Positions 36,183-46,024 of a stretch of 64,000 nucleotides of DNA are shown in pieces. Position numbers and translations under genes: made by a program. Numbering within the stretch: the first letter of the stretch is position 1; each line of letters opens with the position of its first letter. The DNA lies in assembly GCF_026725475.1 (NCBI RefSeq), contig NZ_CP109965.1, positions 1,984,001 to 2,048,000 on the forward strand. The letters are read 5' to 3'. Below the pieces are notes generated by a model. The model was not told the origin of the DNA. It searched no databases and saw nothing but the letters and a program-made list of their open reading frames with translations. This DNA comes from Catenovulum adriaticum. GTDB lineage: Bacteria; Pseudomonadota; Gammaproteobacteria; Enterobacterales; Alteromonadaceae.

Positions 36183-36210
36183 AAAAAAAAGCAGCTTAGC
36201 TGCTTTTTTT
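36183..36210. terminator. Bidirectional terminator between cspD and DUF2835 gene
   Basis: AAAAAAAAGCAGCT / AGCTGCTTTTTTT arms form a hairpin between two convergent genes. Confidence 0.85.
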
Positions 36211-36238
36211 ATGGTTTAAATTCAATACAAATATAAAC

Positions 36239-36469
36239 TTAAACAATCCGCTCAAAACTTAATATTTTATGACTCGTGTCTGTGAGTAATCTAAACCGTC
36301 CCTTTAACCCTCTACTATCCAAATGTTTTTTTAAATTAACGACCGGGATTTGAACTTTATAGCCCCTATCATCAATTAATAAAACGTGTTGCAACTGTCC
36401 AGTATAAAATATTTGGCATTCTAAATAGCTAATATTTAATGAAAAATAATAAGTATAATATGAGTTCAT
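36239..36469 (-). CDS. DUF2835 family protein
   Basis: This small protein (76 residues from ATG 36469, MNSYYTYYFSLNISYLEC) matches the DUF2835 pattern: an N-terminal YYFSLN(I/L)SY, central VQIPVVNLKKHLDSRG, and the terminal GRFRLLTDTSHKILSFERI. The family is common in marine gammaproteobacteria and has no known function. An ATG 12 bases upstream (36481) is also possible; neither has a clear ribosome site. It lies 102 bp downstream of pepN's end on the same strand and is convergent with cspD. Confidence 0.8.
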   Translation of the reverse strand: MNSYYTYYFSLNISYLECQIFYTGQLQHVLLIDDRGYKVQIPVVNLKKHLDSRGLKGRFRLLTDTSHKILSFERIV

Positions 36470-36571
36470 AGTAGGAAACATCAAATGGAGCTAGACTAGA
36501 CTCATGTCAGCATTCTATTTAACTCGTGCAGACATGAGCAATATTCTAACCTCTACTGTTAAGGTACACGT

Positions 36572-39199
36572 TTAAGATGTAGGCAATGACTTACTAATTT
36601 TTTCGAATAAATCTTTCGACAATGTCGGCAACTCTGCCAATTTTTTCAATTCAGAAATAATTAAATTTTGTCTGTGTTGATCTAATTTTTTATATTGAAT
36701 CAACGGAGTAATCATTCGGGCTGCCACTTGTGGATTAATGCTATTTAAGCGTTTAATCACTTTAGCTAAATATTGGTATCCTCGCCCTGATTTATGATGA
36801 AATTGAGGGTAATTAAACATCGCAAACTGCCCTACTAAAGCACGAACCCGATTAGGGTTATTCCAATTAAAATCTGGATGTTGTTGCAACTGGTCTAACC
36901 GCGTCAAAATGTCATCATTATCTTGTTTAGCAAATGTGGCGAACCATTTATCCATAACCAAAGCATCTCCTTGCCATTTTTGATTAAAATCTTCCATAAT
37001 TTGGCTAAAACTAGATTGTGCTTTTAATTTCGCCGCTGCGGACATTGAAGCTAACGTATTCGTCATATTGTCAGATTGTTGGTACTGCTCAACAATAAGC
37101 GCTTGAATTTGATCTGTTGCTAACTCTGCCAATATAGACAAACAAGCATTCGCTAAAGCACGTTCGGCAATAGCCTCGCCGTTATATTGATAAGTTTGAC
37201 GGTAATTATTTTGGTAAACCTGAGTAAGTTCTGTTTTTAAATTTTCAGCAATATGCAAAGCTAATGCATTTTGCGCACGTAAAATGGCATCAACATCTGC
37301 TTGCTCAAAATGCTCCAATAGCGAAGCAAAAGAAGGTACTTTTAATACCTCAGCAAGCATCGCCTTATCTAATCGCGTATCTGATAATAACTCAGCTAAT
37401 AACTCGGTAATTAATGTAGGGTAAACATATTCAGCATTTTCAACATTCAGTTTAAGATGCTGAATGTATAGCGTTTGCATTAATTCCCATTTAGTATAGG
37501 CACTCGTCTCGGCTAAAATAAGTTGGGCTAGCGTGTCATCTGCATATTGATAATCTAATTTAACTGGGGCTGAAAAATCCCGTAAAAATGAAACAATAGG
37601 CTGTTTTGAACAATCAAAGGTAAACGTCTGATTGGTTTGAGTTAAATTAATCACCTGTTCATTTGAGGTATGTCCATCTAATGTGAGCGCTAGCGGCTCG
37701 CCATCCTCACTGTAAAACGCAACATTAATAGGGATATGTAAAGCTTGTTTTTCAGGCTGATCTGCGGTAGCTGGCGTACCTTGTGTAATCTTTATTTGAT
37801 AGATGCTTTGCGCTTCATTGTAGTGAGTTTCAATGTTTACAATGGGTGTCCCGCTTTGTGAATACCATAATTTAAATTGTGATAAATCTATACCAGAAGC
37901 ATCTTGCATGGCACTAACAAAATCATCGCAAGTTACCGCTTGTCCATCATGACGTTCGATATACAGTTGCATCCCCTGTTGGAATTTTTCTTCCCCTAAA
38001 ATACTATGCAGCATTCTAATGACTTCTGCACCTTTATCATACACAGTCACTGTGTAAAAATTATTCATTTCAATAACAGATTCTGGACGGATAGGATGCG
38101 ACATAGGTCCAGCATCTTCAGCAAATTGATGCTCACGCATAATTTTAGCCTGCTGGATTCGATTCACGGCTCTTGAGCCTAAATCCATACTAAATTCTTG
38201 ATCCCGAAAAACGGTTAAGCCTTCTTTTAAACTCAGCTGAAACCAATCTCTACACGTTACTCGATTACCTGTCCAATTGTGAAAATATTCATGACCGACA
38301 ATAGATTCAATACTCAAATAATCCGCATCGGTTGCACTTTGGCTATCTGCTAGTACGCATTTTGAGTTAAAAACATTTAAACCTTTGTTTTCCATGGCTC
38401 CCATATTGAAAAAATCGACTGCAACTATCATATAAATATCAAGGTCATAGGCTAATGAAAACCTTTCTTCGTCCCACGCCATTGCTCGTTTTAAAGAAGC
38501 CATTGCGTGTTCAGCTCTATGTAAATTGCCTTTATCTACAAAAAGTTCAAGTGCTACTTTTCGGCCTGTATTGGTAGTATAGCTATCTGTCAGTAGATCA
38601 AAATCACCAGCGACGAGAGCAAATAAATAGCAAGGCTTTTTATAAGGGTCTTGCCAAGTTACTTGAGTCAATCCGTTATCTAATGTGTGTTCTGAAATTT
38701 TATTGCCGTTAGAAAGTAAGTACGGGTATTGTTTAACATCAGCGATAATATGAGTGGTAAAGGTGCTTAAAACATCAGGCCTGTCTTGAAAGTAAGTAAT
38801 ACGTCTGAAACCTTGAGCTTCACACTGAGTGCAATAGGCTCCTTCTGATAAATAAAGGCCTTCAAGCGAGGTATTGTTAGCCGGATCAATTTGGCTAATA
38901 ATAGTCAGCTCAAATTCATCAACTTGAGGTGTAAATGTTAATGTATCTTCCTCTAGTTCATAATCGTTTTCGTTTAGTAATTGCTGATTGAGTTGAATTG
39001 AAATTAATTTTTGGTGTTCACCATTGAGCACTAAGGGTAAATTATGCTCGCCATTTTTATAATATTGAACTACAGCCGTAACTTGAGTAAAGCCTGAATT
39101 TAGTTCAAAGGTTAGCTCTGTGTTTCTAACTAAGAAAGGTGGCACTTGATAGTCTTTTAAATATTGAGCCTTTGTAGAGTTAATAATCGTATTGGACAT
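36572..39199 (-). CDS. pepN: Aminopeptidase N
   Basis: This cytosolic M1-family zinc aminopeptidase removes N-terminal residues from peptides. The 875 residues match E. coli PepN (870). The exopeptidase motif appears as GAMENKGLNVFN and the zinc site as VGHEYFHNWTGNRV, with the third ligand in LKEGLTVFRDQEF (HEXXH-18-E). The catalytic Tyr lies in NFYTVTVYDKGAEVIRM. The C-terminal helical superhelix is complete. AGAGAG precedes ATG 39199. It lies 71 bp downstream of the transporter gene's promoter side on the same strand. Confidence 0.97.
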   Translation of the reverse strand: MSNTIINSTKAQYLKDYQVPPFLVRNTELTFELNSGFTQVTAVVQYYKNGEHNLPLVLNGEHQKLISIQLNQQLLNENDYELEEDTLTFTPQVDEFELTIISQIDPANNTSLEGLYLSEGAYCTQCEAQGFRRITYFQDRPDVLSTFTTHIIADVKQYPYLLSNGNKISEHTLDNGLTQVTWQDPYKKPCYLFALVAGDFDLLTDSYTTNTGRKVALELFVDKGNLHRAEHAMASLKRAMAWDEERFSLAYDLDIYMIVAVDFFNMGAMENKGLNVFNSKCVLADSQSATDADYLSIESIVGHEYFHNWTGNRVTCRDWFQLSLKEGLTVFRDQEFSMDLGSRAVNRIQQAKIMREHQFAEDAGPMSHPIRPESVIEMNNFYTVTVYDKGAEVIRMLHSILGEEKFQQGMQLYIERHDGQAVTCDDFVSAMQDASGIDLSQFKLWYSQSGTPIVNIETHYNEAQSIYQIKITQGTPATADQPEKQALHIPINVAFYSEDGEPLALTLDGHTSNEQVINLTQTNQTFTFDCSKQPIVSFLRDFSAPVKLDYQYADDTLAQLILAETSAYTKWELMQTLYIQHLKLNVENAEYVYPTLITELLAELLSDTRLDKAMLAEVLKVPSFASLLEHFEQADVDAILRAQNALALHIAENLKTELTQVYQNNYRQTYQYNGEAIAERALANACLSILAELATDQIQALIVEQYQQSDNMTNTLASMSAAAKLKAQSSFSQIMEDFNQKWQGDALVMDKWFATFAKQDNDDILTRLDQLQQHPDFNWNNPNRVRALVGQFAMFNYPQFHHKSGRGYQYLAKVIKRLNSINPQVAARMITPLIQYKKLDQHRQNLIISELKKLAELPTLSKDLFEKISKSLPTS

Positions 39200-39270
39200 A
39201 AATACTCTCTTTGCGGTAAACGAAAAGTAGAAGCCTCAAAATGATGACTCACCTTGAGGACACTAAAGTT

Positions 39271-40644
39271 TTAAAATTTTAAAACACCTATTAGATTCAA
39301 AAATACAATTAAGATAATAAGTGGGCTAATAAATTTAAGTAAGTTTGAACAAACTAAAAACATAAATGGAGATAGCTTTAGTTCCATCGCTAAATCTTGC
39401 TGTTTTACACACCAACCAACAAACAAAGCAATGAAAAAACCACCTAATGGCAGCATAATTTTAGCGGTAAGATAATCAATCATTTCAAAAAAATTCATGC
39501 TTGATTCAAACCAATGAACTTCTGTCCAGGATGCACCGGTAAAACTAAAAATACTCAATAAGCTTAATAACCATAAACCAAATCCTGAAAGCGCAGCTGA
39601 GAGCATTCGGTTAAAACCTTTTTTCTCTACCAGCCAAGCTACACTTGATTCAATTAAGGCGATCGCCGATGTAAAAGCGGCGAACACTAACATCACAAAA
39701 AATAGACTACCAATAAATTGCCCCGCTGGCATGTGACCAAATGCTAATGGCAAAGTTTGAAAAATTAAGCCTGGCCCGGCACTTGGCTCCAACCCGTTAG
39801 CAAATACAATTGGAAAAATCGCAATACCAGCGATCAACGCTACCATGGTATCTGCAAGTGCTATCCAGATAGAAGTTTTAACAATAGAGGTGTTTTCTGG
39901 TAAATACGCACCGTACATAATCATCACACCAGAGGCTAGGCTTAACGTAAAAAATGAATGGCCTAGTGCTTCTAATACTGAATCTACTGTGAGCTTGCTA
40001 AAGTCAGGTGCAAACATAAATTGAATCGTTTGCGAGAATTCACCATAATTAGCTGAGTAACCCGCAATAATGATTAACAGTAAAAACATCGCGGGCATCA
40101 TATAACGCACACAACGTTCTAACCCCTTCTGTAATCCTTTAGCCACCACACCAACAGTTACCAATAACATAAAGCTTGTCCAGGCGATCAATTGAGGTGC
40201 TGAACTAGTTAAACTCTCAAACGTTGTTTTAACTTCGCTAGGCGTGGCATTAATAAAATGTCCCTGAGCAGTTTCGATAACATAAGCGCATGCCCAACCT
40301 GCAATCACAGCATAAAACGATAATATTAAATAGCCAGCTAACACACCCATACCGCCAGCATATTTCCACGCTGCGGAGGCCGCATATTTTTTTGCAACGA
40401 CACCCAGTGCTCTCATTGGGCTTTGGCGGCCTGTTTTGCCTAAATAAACTTCGGCGATCATCACAGGAATACCCACTATCGCGATACAAAATAAATAAAC
40501 AAGAACAAACGCCCCCCCGCCATTTTCTCCCATGATATACGGAAATTTCCAAATGTTGCCTAAACCAACGGCAGCACCTGTTGCGGCTAAAATATAAGCT
40601 AAACGATTAGACCATTGAGCGTGTGTGTTTTCGATTTGAGGCAT
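39271..40644 (-). CDS. Sodium-dependent transporter (NSS/SNF family)
   Basis: This 457-residue inner-membrane protein of the LeuT fold couples uptake of an amino acid or amine to sodium. The first helix carries AATGAAVGLGNIWKFPYIMG, the sodium- and substrate-binding signature of the family, followed by GGGAFVLVYLF. About 11-12 hydrophobic helices are visible. Helix 6 reads SFFTLSLASGVMIMYGAYLP. The substrate cannot be inferred. It is upstream of pepN on the same strand; the link (peptide breakdown and amino-acid traffic) is only suggestive. Confidence 0.92.
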   Translation of the reverse strand: MPQIENTHAQWSNRLAYILAATGAAVGLGNIWKFPYIMGENGGGAFVLVYLFCIAIVGIPVMIAEVYLGKTGRQSPMRALGVVAKKYAASAAWKYAGGMGVLAGYLILSFYAVIAGWACAYVIETAQGHFINATPSEVKTTFESLTSSAPQLIAWTSFMLLVTVGVVAKGLQKGLERCVRYMMPAMFLLLIIIAGYSANYGEFSQTIQFMFAPDFSKLTVDSVLEALGHSFFTLSLASGVMIMYGAYLPENTSIVKTSIWIALADTMVALIAGIAIFPIVFANGLEPSAGPGLIFQTLPLAFGHMPAGQFIGSLFFVMLVFAAFTSAIALIESSVAWLVEKKGFNRMLSAALSGFGLWLLSLLSIFSFTGASWTEVHWFESSMNFFEMIDYLTAKIMLPLGGFFIALFVGWCVKQQDLAMELKLSPFMFLVCSNLLKFISPLIILIVFLNLIGVLKF

Positions 40645-40796
40645 GGCAATTCCAGCAAGCGGTATATTTGAACATTGTTATTTTTTATAGATAACTTTTT
40701 ATAAGTATCAGAGTTAAATGGAAATACTTTAACTTGTTTAAGTTTAGACGTTTTCACGTATTTTGAGACAATTTTTAAATACTAATTAAAATTAAT

Positions 40797-40830
40797 AAAA
40801 AGCCCCAATGCATAACACATAGGGGCTTTT
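40797..40830 (-). terminator. Rho-independent terminator after prc
   Basis: AAAAAGCCCC and GGGGCTTTT arms around a loop, 18 bp past the prc stop. Confidence 0.85.
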
Positions 40831-40848
40831 ATTAACGAATTAGATAAA

Positions 40849-42912
40849 TTACTGTTTAGCTAATTCATCGTTTCCAGTTGTGGGCGTTAAAGCGACATAA
40901 TCTAATAAAATATTCGCTGCTTCATTTAAGAAAATGTCGTACTCATTAATATCATCTGGGATATCGTCCACAGATTCCACTTTTTCTTTGCCCATTCTAA
41001 CTAATCTTTCGTTGGCTCGTTTTAAGCGTTCCGCTTTAGCTTCATCACGCTCTTTAACTCGCTCTTTCTCATTTAAAGATTCAAATTTTTTGTCTTTATT
41101 GAGATTATATTCTTCAATATCATCAAAAATGTATGAAAACTCAACATCTCTTTTAATTCTCGCCTGATGTTTTTTGTCTAGCTTAGCAATTTGTGAAGCC
41201 GTAATATCACCCACAGAGTTATAATTTGCACTTGGAATTTTATCCCAAGGGAGTGCGTTGTCCTCTTTACTTTCACCCCACTCAGCTGGATCAATTGCCG
41301 TTGGAAATTGAATATCCGGTCTAACACCACGGTTTTGGGTAGAGCCACCATTAATTCGATAAAATTTAGCGAAAGTATATTGAATATGACCAAGCGGTTT
41401 ATCCAATATATCAAAGCGACGCTCTAATGAACGATGTTGTTGTACCGTACCTTTACCAAACGTGTTTTCTCCAACCACTAAGCCTCGGTCATAATCTTGG
41501 ATAGCAGCAGAAAAAATCTCAGATGCTGAGGCACTATAGCGATCAACCATAACGACTAGAGGGCCTGAATAAAAAACTCTAGCATCTCTATCTTTTTGAA
41601 TATCAACACGATTACCAACACTTCTCACTTGCACAACAGGCCCTTTTTCAATAAACAAGCCTGTTAAATTAATTGATTCGGGTAATGAGCCACCGCCATT
41701 ACCCCGTAAATCAATAATAATGCCTTCAACTTTATCTTCTTCTAGCGCTTTAAGTTCTTTAACAACATCACGAGTGATCCCTGAATAAAAACTGGGTATT
41801 TCAATTACACCAACTTTACGATCTTTGTATACGCCGCTATCTGGCGTATATACTTTTGATGTTGCGGCTCTGTCTTCTAGTTTGATTTTATCGCGAATGA
41901 TAGAGACAATTATCGATTTGTTATCCGCTGAATCGCCTTTAAGCACTTGCAAACGAACCTGAGTCCCTTTTGGACCTTTGATTAATTCAACAACGTCATC
42001 CAGGCGCCAACCAATCACATCAACCATTTCTTCTTCGCCTTGGGCCACCCCAATAATTTTATCTTCTGGCTTGATTTGTTGAGATTTATCTGCCGGGCCG
42101 CCCGCGACTAAACTTTTAATCACTGTGTAGTCATCTTCGGCAAATAACACTGCACCTATCCCTTCTAATGATAGGTTCATTTCCATTGCGAATCGATCTG
42201 CTCGACGAGGAGATAGATAACTAGTATGTGCTTCAATACTGCGAGCAAAAGCGTTCATAACAGCCTGAAAAACATCTTCACTTTGTGATTGAGACAAACG
42301 TTTAATTGCGGTTTGATAACGTTTGTTCAAACGCTCAACAATATCGGGCCATTCTTTACCTGTTAATTTAAGATTGAGCGCATCATATTTAACCCGCTCT
42401 CGCCAATATTCTTTTAATTCTGTTTCTGATTTAGCCCAAGTTGCATCTTCACGGTCATAATAATAAAAATCTTCACCAGTGAAGTTCATTGGTTTTTTTT
42501 CGTCCAATAGCGATAGCGCATAGCTATACATCTTTTTACGACGTTCTAAATTAACCCTATACATGTCATAAACAAAAGACAAATCTCCTCGGTAAAAAGC
42601 TTCATCGAATTTGTTTTGATTGGCCGACATTTTTTCAATATCAGAGGCTAAAAAGAATTGCTTGTTATAATCTAATTGATCAACATATCGCTCAAATACT
42701 TTTTGTGAAAAAGCATCATCCATCTGAAAGCGTTTATAATGTTCACGGGTAAAGAGCTGATAAATGCGTTTACTGGCCAACGCATGTTGAGTTTCCTGAT
42801 TCAGCTTAGGAAGTGTGATGGGCTTGTCGTTAGCAGTTTCAGCTAACAAAGAATTACTAAACAAAATTGCAGATGACAGAATTAAACTGCGGATCGGCAT
42901 TTTCACAAACAT
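40849..42912 (-). CDS. prc: Carboxy-terminal (tail-specific) protease Prc
   Basis: Prc (Tsp) is a periplasmic serine protease that trims C-termini, including of peptidoglycan hydrolases. The 687 residues fit (E. coli 682). A signal peptide (SLILSSAILFSNSLLA) leads into the N-terminal helical domain, a PDZ domain (about 240-330, SLEGIGAVLFAEDD), and the protease core with the Ser/Lys dyad in YSASASEIFSAA and TFGKGTVQQH. The C-terminal DUF3340 region is rich in charged helices. AGGAG lies eight bases before ATG 42912. It follows proQ, as in E. coli. Confidence 0.96.
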   Translation of the reverse strand: MFVKMPIRSLILSSAILFSNSLLAETANDKPITLPKLNQETQHALASKRIYQLFTREHYKRFQMDDAFSQKVFERYVDQLDYNKQFFLASDIEKMSANQNKFDEAFYRGDLSFVYDMYRVNLERRKKMYSYALSLLDEKKPMNFTGEDFYYYDREDATWAKSETELKEYWRERVKYDALNLKLTGKEWPDIVERLNKRYQTAIKRLSQSQSEDVFQAVMNAFARSIEAHTSYLSPRRADRFAMEMNLSLEGIGAVLFAEDDYTVIKSLVAGGPADKSQQIKPEDKIIGVAQGEEEMVDVIGWRLDDVVELIKGPKGTQVRLQVLKGDSADNKSIIVSIIRDKIKLEDRAATSKVYTPDSGVYKDRKVGVIEIPSFYSGITRDVVKELKALEEDKVEGIIIDLRGNGGGSLPESINLTGLFIEKGPVVQVRSVGNRVDIQKDRDARVFYSGPLVVMVDRYSASASEIFSAAIQDYDRGLVVGENTFGKGTVQQHRSLERRFDILDKPLGHIQYTFAKFYRINGGSTQNRGVRPDIQFPTAIDPAEWGESKEDNALPWDKIPSANYNSVGDITASQIAKLDKKHQARIKRDVEFSYIFDDIEEYNLNKDKKFESLNEKERVKERDEAKAERLKRANERLVRMGKEKVESVDDIPDDINEYDIFLNEAANILLDYVALTPTTGNDELAKQ

Positions 42913-43083
42913 CTAGAGCACTCCTAAATTCTGAGTCTAAGCACAGTAAAACGATCCAAAACGCAATGTACGCCGCTTTGGACTGATATTTTTAGTATTA
43001 GATAAGCTAACAATCTGTTTGCTCCCCAAACTAAGTCATCAAAAAAATTGATGACTTGTGGGTAACAATCACAACTTTGCCAG

Positions 43084-43797
43084 TTAAACTATTTGTTTTT
43101 TCTCGGCTTTAATTGTCATGCCTGAAGTAGTTTCTACCACAACATCGTTGCCGTTAACTTCTTTGAGTATACAGCTTACCGGAGAGTTCCCCATTAAAAC
43201 GTTTACTTTCATGCCTGCTTCTAACGGCACAGATGGATCGCGTTTTTCAATTTTAGGGGCTGGTTTAGCGATAGGCTTTCGTCCAGCTTGGCTAGATTTA
43301 ACATTTGGGTTCGCTTTAGCATGCTTTTTTCGCGTTTGAGGCGCTTTTTTACCTTCAGCTTGGCGTTGCTGTTTACGACGTTCTGCAACTTTTTGTTTGC
43401 TTTGCGCAAGCGAAGTAGCTGCATGTTCCGCGTGTTCTGCTTCAATAATACCAGCTTCATTGCCATCGATATCAACGCGACTTGCTCCCTCTTTAATGCT
43501 CGCTAAATAACGCCAGCTAGAGGTATATTTTCGTAAAGCTGAACGTAATACCGTTCTAGACAACTTTTCATCATCGTCTATTCGCTCTGCGATATCTTGG
43601 AAAATACCAATTTTTAAAGGTTTAGCTTCACCTTTAATTGAAAAACACTGTGGAAACAATTCACTTAAATACGCAATAACTTCTTGCGGTGCTTTTAATT
43701 TTTGGCTTTCGGTAGCAGACTCAACAGTGTCTGTAGCTTGGCTTTCTGTTGTTGCAGCGTCAACTGCGTTTTCATTTTCAGGGGTTGTTTGTTGCAT
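43084..43797 (-). CDS. proQ: RNA chaperone ProQ
   Basis: ProQ binds structured small RNAs and mRNA 3' ends. The 237 residues have a short acidic lead, a FinO/ProQ domain (about 35-140: APQEVIAYLSELFPQCFS, LRSALRKYTSSWRYLASI), a basic Lys/Arg/Gln linker (about 135-185) and a C-terminal Tudor-like domain (LEAGMKVNVLMGNSPVSCIL to the end). This three-part plan is canonical. It lies 171 bp upstream of prc and 25 bp downstream of the small acidic gene, all on the same strand. Confidence 0.95.
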   Translation of the reverse strand: MQQTTPENENAVDAATTESQATDTVESATESQKLKAPQEVIAYLSELFPQCFSIKGEAKPLKIGIFQDIAERIDDDEKLSRTVLRSALRKYTSSWRYLASIKEGASRVDIDGNEAGIIEAEHAEHAATSLAQSKQKVAERRKQQRQAEGKKAPQTRKKHAKANPNVKSSQAGRKPIAKPAPKIEKRDPSVPLEAGMKVNVLMGNSPVSCILKEVNGNDVVVETTSGMTIKAEKKQIV

Positions 43798-43822
43798 TAT
43801 TTAATTTCACCATTCAATTATG

Positions 43823-44104
43823 TTATTGGTTTTGAGCTTTTAAAAAAGTTTCAACCCACAACATAATTTCACTTTCATCTTCAAACTCGCTCAAATATTC
43901 ATCGGCTGCCAAAGCATGCCATACTTGTTCAAGTAAACCTTCTAATTGCTCTGTTTCAATATCATCATCTGCCATTTGATAAACAGTATGAATCACTTGA
44001 TTGTAATTATCAGCAGCAAGCTCATTGTTCTCATGCCAATCGGCCAAATCATCGGCACCAACCAAATAGTGGTGCACAGAAATTAATTCTTTCAAAATTC
44101 TCAC
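43823..44104 (-). CDS. Small acidic hypothetical protein (93 aa)
   Basis: I do not recognise a family. The 93 residues are strongly acidic and helical (AADNYNQVIHTVYQMADDD, IETEQLEGLLEQVWHALAAD, EDESEIMLWVETFLKAQN). The frame begins at a GTG (44104); no better start is visible. It lies 25 bp before proQ on the same strand, so it is probably co-transcribed with proQ. Codon use resembles its neighbours. The acidic character would suit a partner of a basic RNA-binding protein, but nothing in the sequence demonstrates this. Confidence 0.7.
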   Translation of the reverse strand: MRILKELISVHHYLVGADDLADWHENNELAADNYNQVIHTVYQMADDDIETEQLEGLLEQVWHALAADEYLSEFEDESEIMLWVETFLKAQNQ

Positions 44105-44240
44105 CGTACTAAACTAGCGTTACGTCTATTAATGTAAGCTAGGAAAATTGGCATGCATCATACACAAAAAACAAGTTAAGTTTAATGCTTTCACGCGTTT
44201 TGTTGAGTTTTTCATTCAAGCTGATGCAATTAACTCAACT

Positions 44241-44945
44241 TTACCAGCCCATAACATTTTTTACAAAAGGAATTGTTAACCGCCTTTTTTCGGTTAGTGA
44301 TTCCTTATCTAAACATTCTAAGCAGCTTAAAATACTTGCATTGTCTTGCTGACAACGCAAAATAATATAGCTTGCGAGTTCATCGCTCATAGGAATACCT
44401 CGCCCTTGAGCTCTAAGCTGTAACATAGCTTGTCGCTGTTCATCACTTAGTGGTTTTAACAACCAAATCTCACCCCAATTTAATCGAGATATCAAATCGG
44501 GCAACTCAAAACCAACGTCATCTGCTGGTTTTTTCGCGCTAAATATGAGTTTACAACCTTGCTCTAAACAACGATTAATCAGATCAAATAAATTTTTTTG
44601 CCACTCAAAATTGTTTACTAATAAATCGACATCATCAATCACCAATAAATCATTATTTTCCAAGCCCAGTGTAAACTCTTGTGGTAATTGAATGAGCTGT
44701 TCGGCTGGTAAATACTGAGCTGTTTTTCCAGCTTCATCGCTGTGATGACAAACAGCATGTAGCAAGTGTGTTTTGCCACACCCTGTCATACCATGTAAAT
44801 AAAGCAATTGCTTACTGTATTGGTTTGACTTCTGATTAATAAATTGCTTTAAATTTTCAACCAAAAGTTGGTTGCCCTGCGCGTAAAAAAAGTCAAAACT
44901 TGCTTCAGGTTCAAATGCAAAATTAATAGTTAACTGCTGTTTCAA
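44241..44945 (-). CDS. hda: DnaA regulatory inactivator Hda
   Basis: Hda, with the DNA-loaded sliding clamp, stimulates ATP hydrolysis by DnaA to prevent re-initiation. The AAA+ motifs are LHGMTGCGKTHLLHAVCHH (Walker A, about residue 50), LLVIDDVDLLV (Walker B), DLISRLNWGEIWLLKPLSD (box VII/sensor region) and a C-terminal RRLTIPFVKNVMGW. The N-terminal QQLTINFAF is a likely clamp-binding motif. I prefer TTG 44945 (234 residues), because AAAGGA lies eight bases upstream and the TTG overlaps the previous stop (TTGA); ATG 44963 has no ribosome site. Confidence 0.9.
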   Translation of the reverse strand: MKQQLTINFAFEPEASFDFFYAQGNQLLVENLKQFINQKSNQYSKQLLYLHGMTGCGKTHLLHAVCHHSDEAGKTAQYLPAEQLIQLPQEFTLGLENNDLLVIDDVDLLVNNFEWQKNLFDLINRCLEQGCKLIFSAKKPADDVGFELPDLISRLNWGEIWLLKPLSDEQRQAMLQLRAQGRGIPMSDELASYIILRCQQDNASILSCLECLDKESLTEKRRLTIPFVKNVMGW

Positions 44946-46024
44946 TGGGACTGTCCTTTCCATCGATAAAGGCTATTTGGCATACTGTTCTCTTGCCCAA
45001 ATTTAGGGGTCACTTTTTCAATTCTATCGTCAAATGTTAAGGCGTCGTAAACATCAAGCGCTTCACCCAATAAATTTAAGTGGTAAGTTACGCCCGACTG
45101 ATTTAGTTGATATATTTTAACTGTATCGACCGCCGAAATGGTTGCTAAAAAATCTTGAATAACAATGGCTTCTGCAGCGTTATCAATATTCTCAACCGTC
45201 AAGGATAAATCTTCGGTGGTGACATCGCTCGCTTTTATTGAATATTTTTGCGCTAATAAATTTGCAACTTCATCAACCACTTTACTCATGAGCAAATTTT
45301 TATCGTCTGCATTCACTAACAAAGGCTGAGAGTGGCTACCATCGACTAAATTTAATTGTGCAAACCAAGCTTGGCTAGATACTGAATCTTGTGCTTTTTG
45401 TTTAAATATTTTACCCAGTACAATCACTTCTGCTTGGTATCTTTCACTAGCACGTAACGCTGGCTCATCAAACCGTCCCCAAATATCAGAAAGAGAGACG
45501 AGCATTAAATCGTCAAAATCGACTAAAGGAAACAACGAAGCGACCCCGCGAACTCGACTTTGCTCAAATACCGAACGAGTAATGTCGTTATTGCCATCTG
45601 CAACTATGTTGCGTTGCCCATCATCATTTTCAAGCGCTAACCACCAAATAAGCTGAGGCCTACGACTACCCCAAATAGTGCCACCCGTTGCGCGGATTTG
45701 TTGATTAATTGCCTTTTCATTAAATTGCGCCTTTAAAAATAACTGTCCATCAATATGTTGAAACTGATATTGACTTAGATAGCGAGTAGAATTTGTAATC
45801 GCACTTTTAATATCACTATGATTTGAAATATGTGGATTACCGCTTATTCGAATAAATACAACTTCAATCGCTTTTTTATAAGCGTTTTGGCGTTCTTGAT
45901 ATGTTTGAGTTTGTACCGCTATTTGTGCCGTGTATAAGCCATTCATTTCAACAGCACTGGCGTTAAAACCCAAAAAGCATAACAAAAATAATAGTTGTAT
46001 AAAACGGCTGAAATACAAAGCCAT
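44942..46024 (-). CDS. DUF2066 domain-containing periplasmic protein
   Basis: This family of unknown function is commonly found upstream of hda. From ATG 46024 the product has a signal peptide (LYFSRFIQLLFLLCFLGFNA plus SA), then VEMNGLYTAQIAVQTQTYQE, typical of the start of DUF2066 proteins. WWLALENDDG and AIVIQDFLATISAVDTVKIY lie in the body. The frame extends to a TTG at 46048, but this places charged residues ahead of the signal peptide; AGGAAG lies 12 bases before the ATG. Its stop overlaps the proposed hda start, giving translational coupling. Confidence 0.85.
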   Translation of the reverse strand: MALYFSRFIQLLFLLCFLGFNASAVEMNGLYTAQIAVQTQTYQERQNAYKKAIEVVFIRISGNPHISNHSDIKSAITNSTRYLSQYQFQHIDGQLFLKAQFNEKAINQQIRATGGTIWGSRRPQLIWWLALENDDGQRNIVADGNNDITRSVFEQSRVRGVASLFPLVDFDDLMLVSLSDIWGRFDEPALRASERYQAEVIVLGKIFKQKAQDSVSSQAWFAQLNLVDGSHSQPLLVNADDKNLLMSKVVDEVANLLAQKYSIKASDVTTEDLSLTVENIDNAAEAIVIQDFLATISAVDTVKIYQLNQSGVTYHLNLLGEALDVYDALTFDDRIEKVTPKFGQENSMPNSLYRWKGQSH

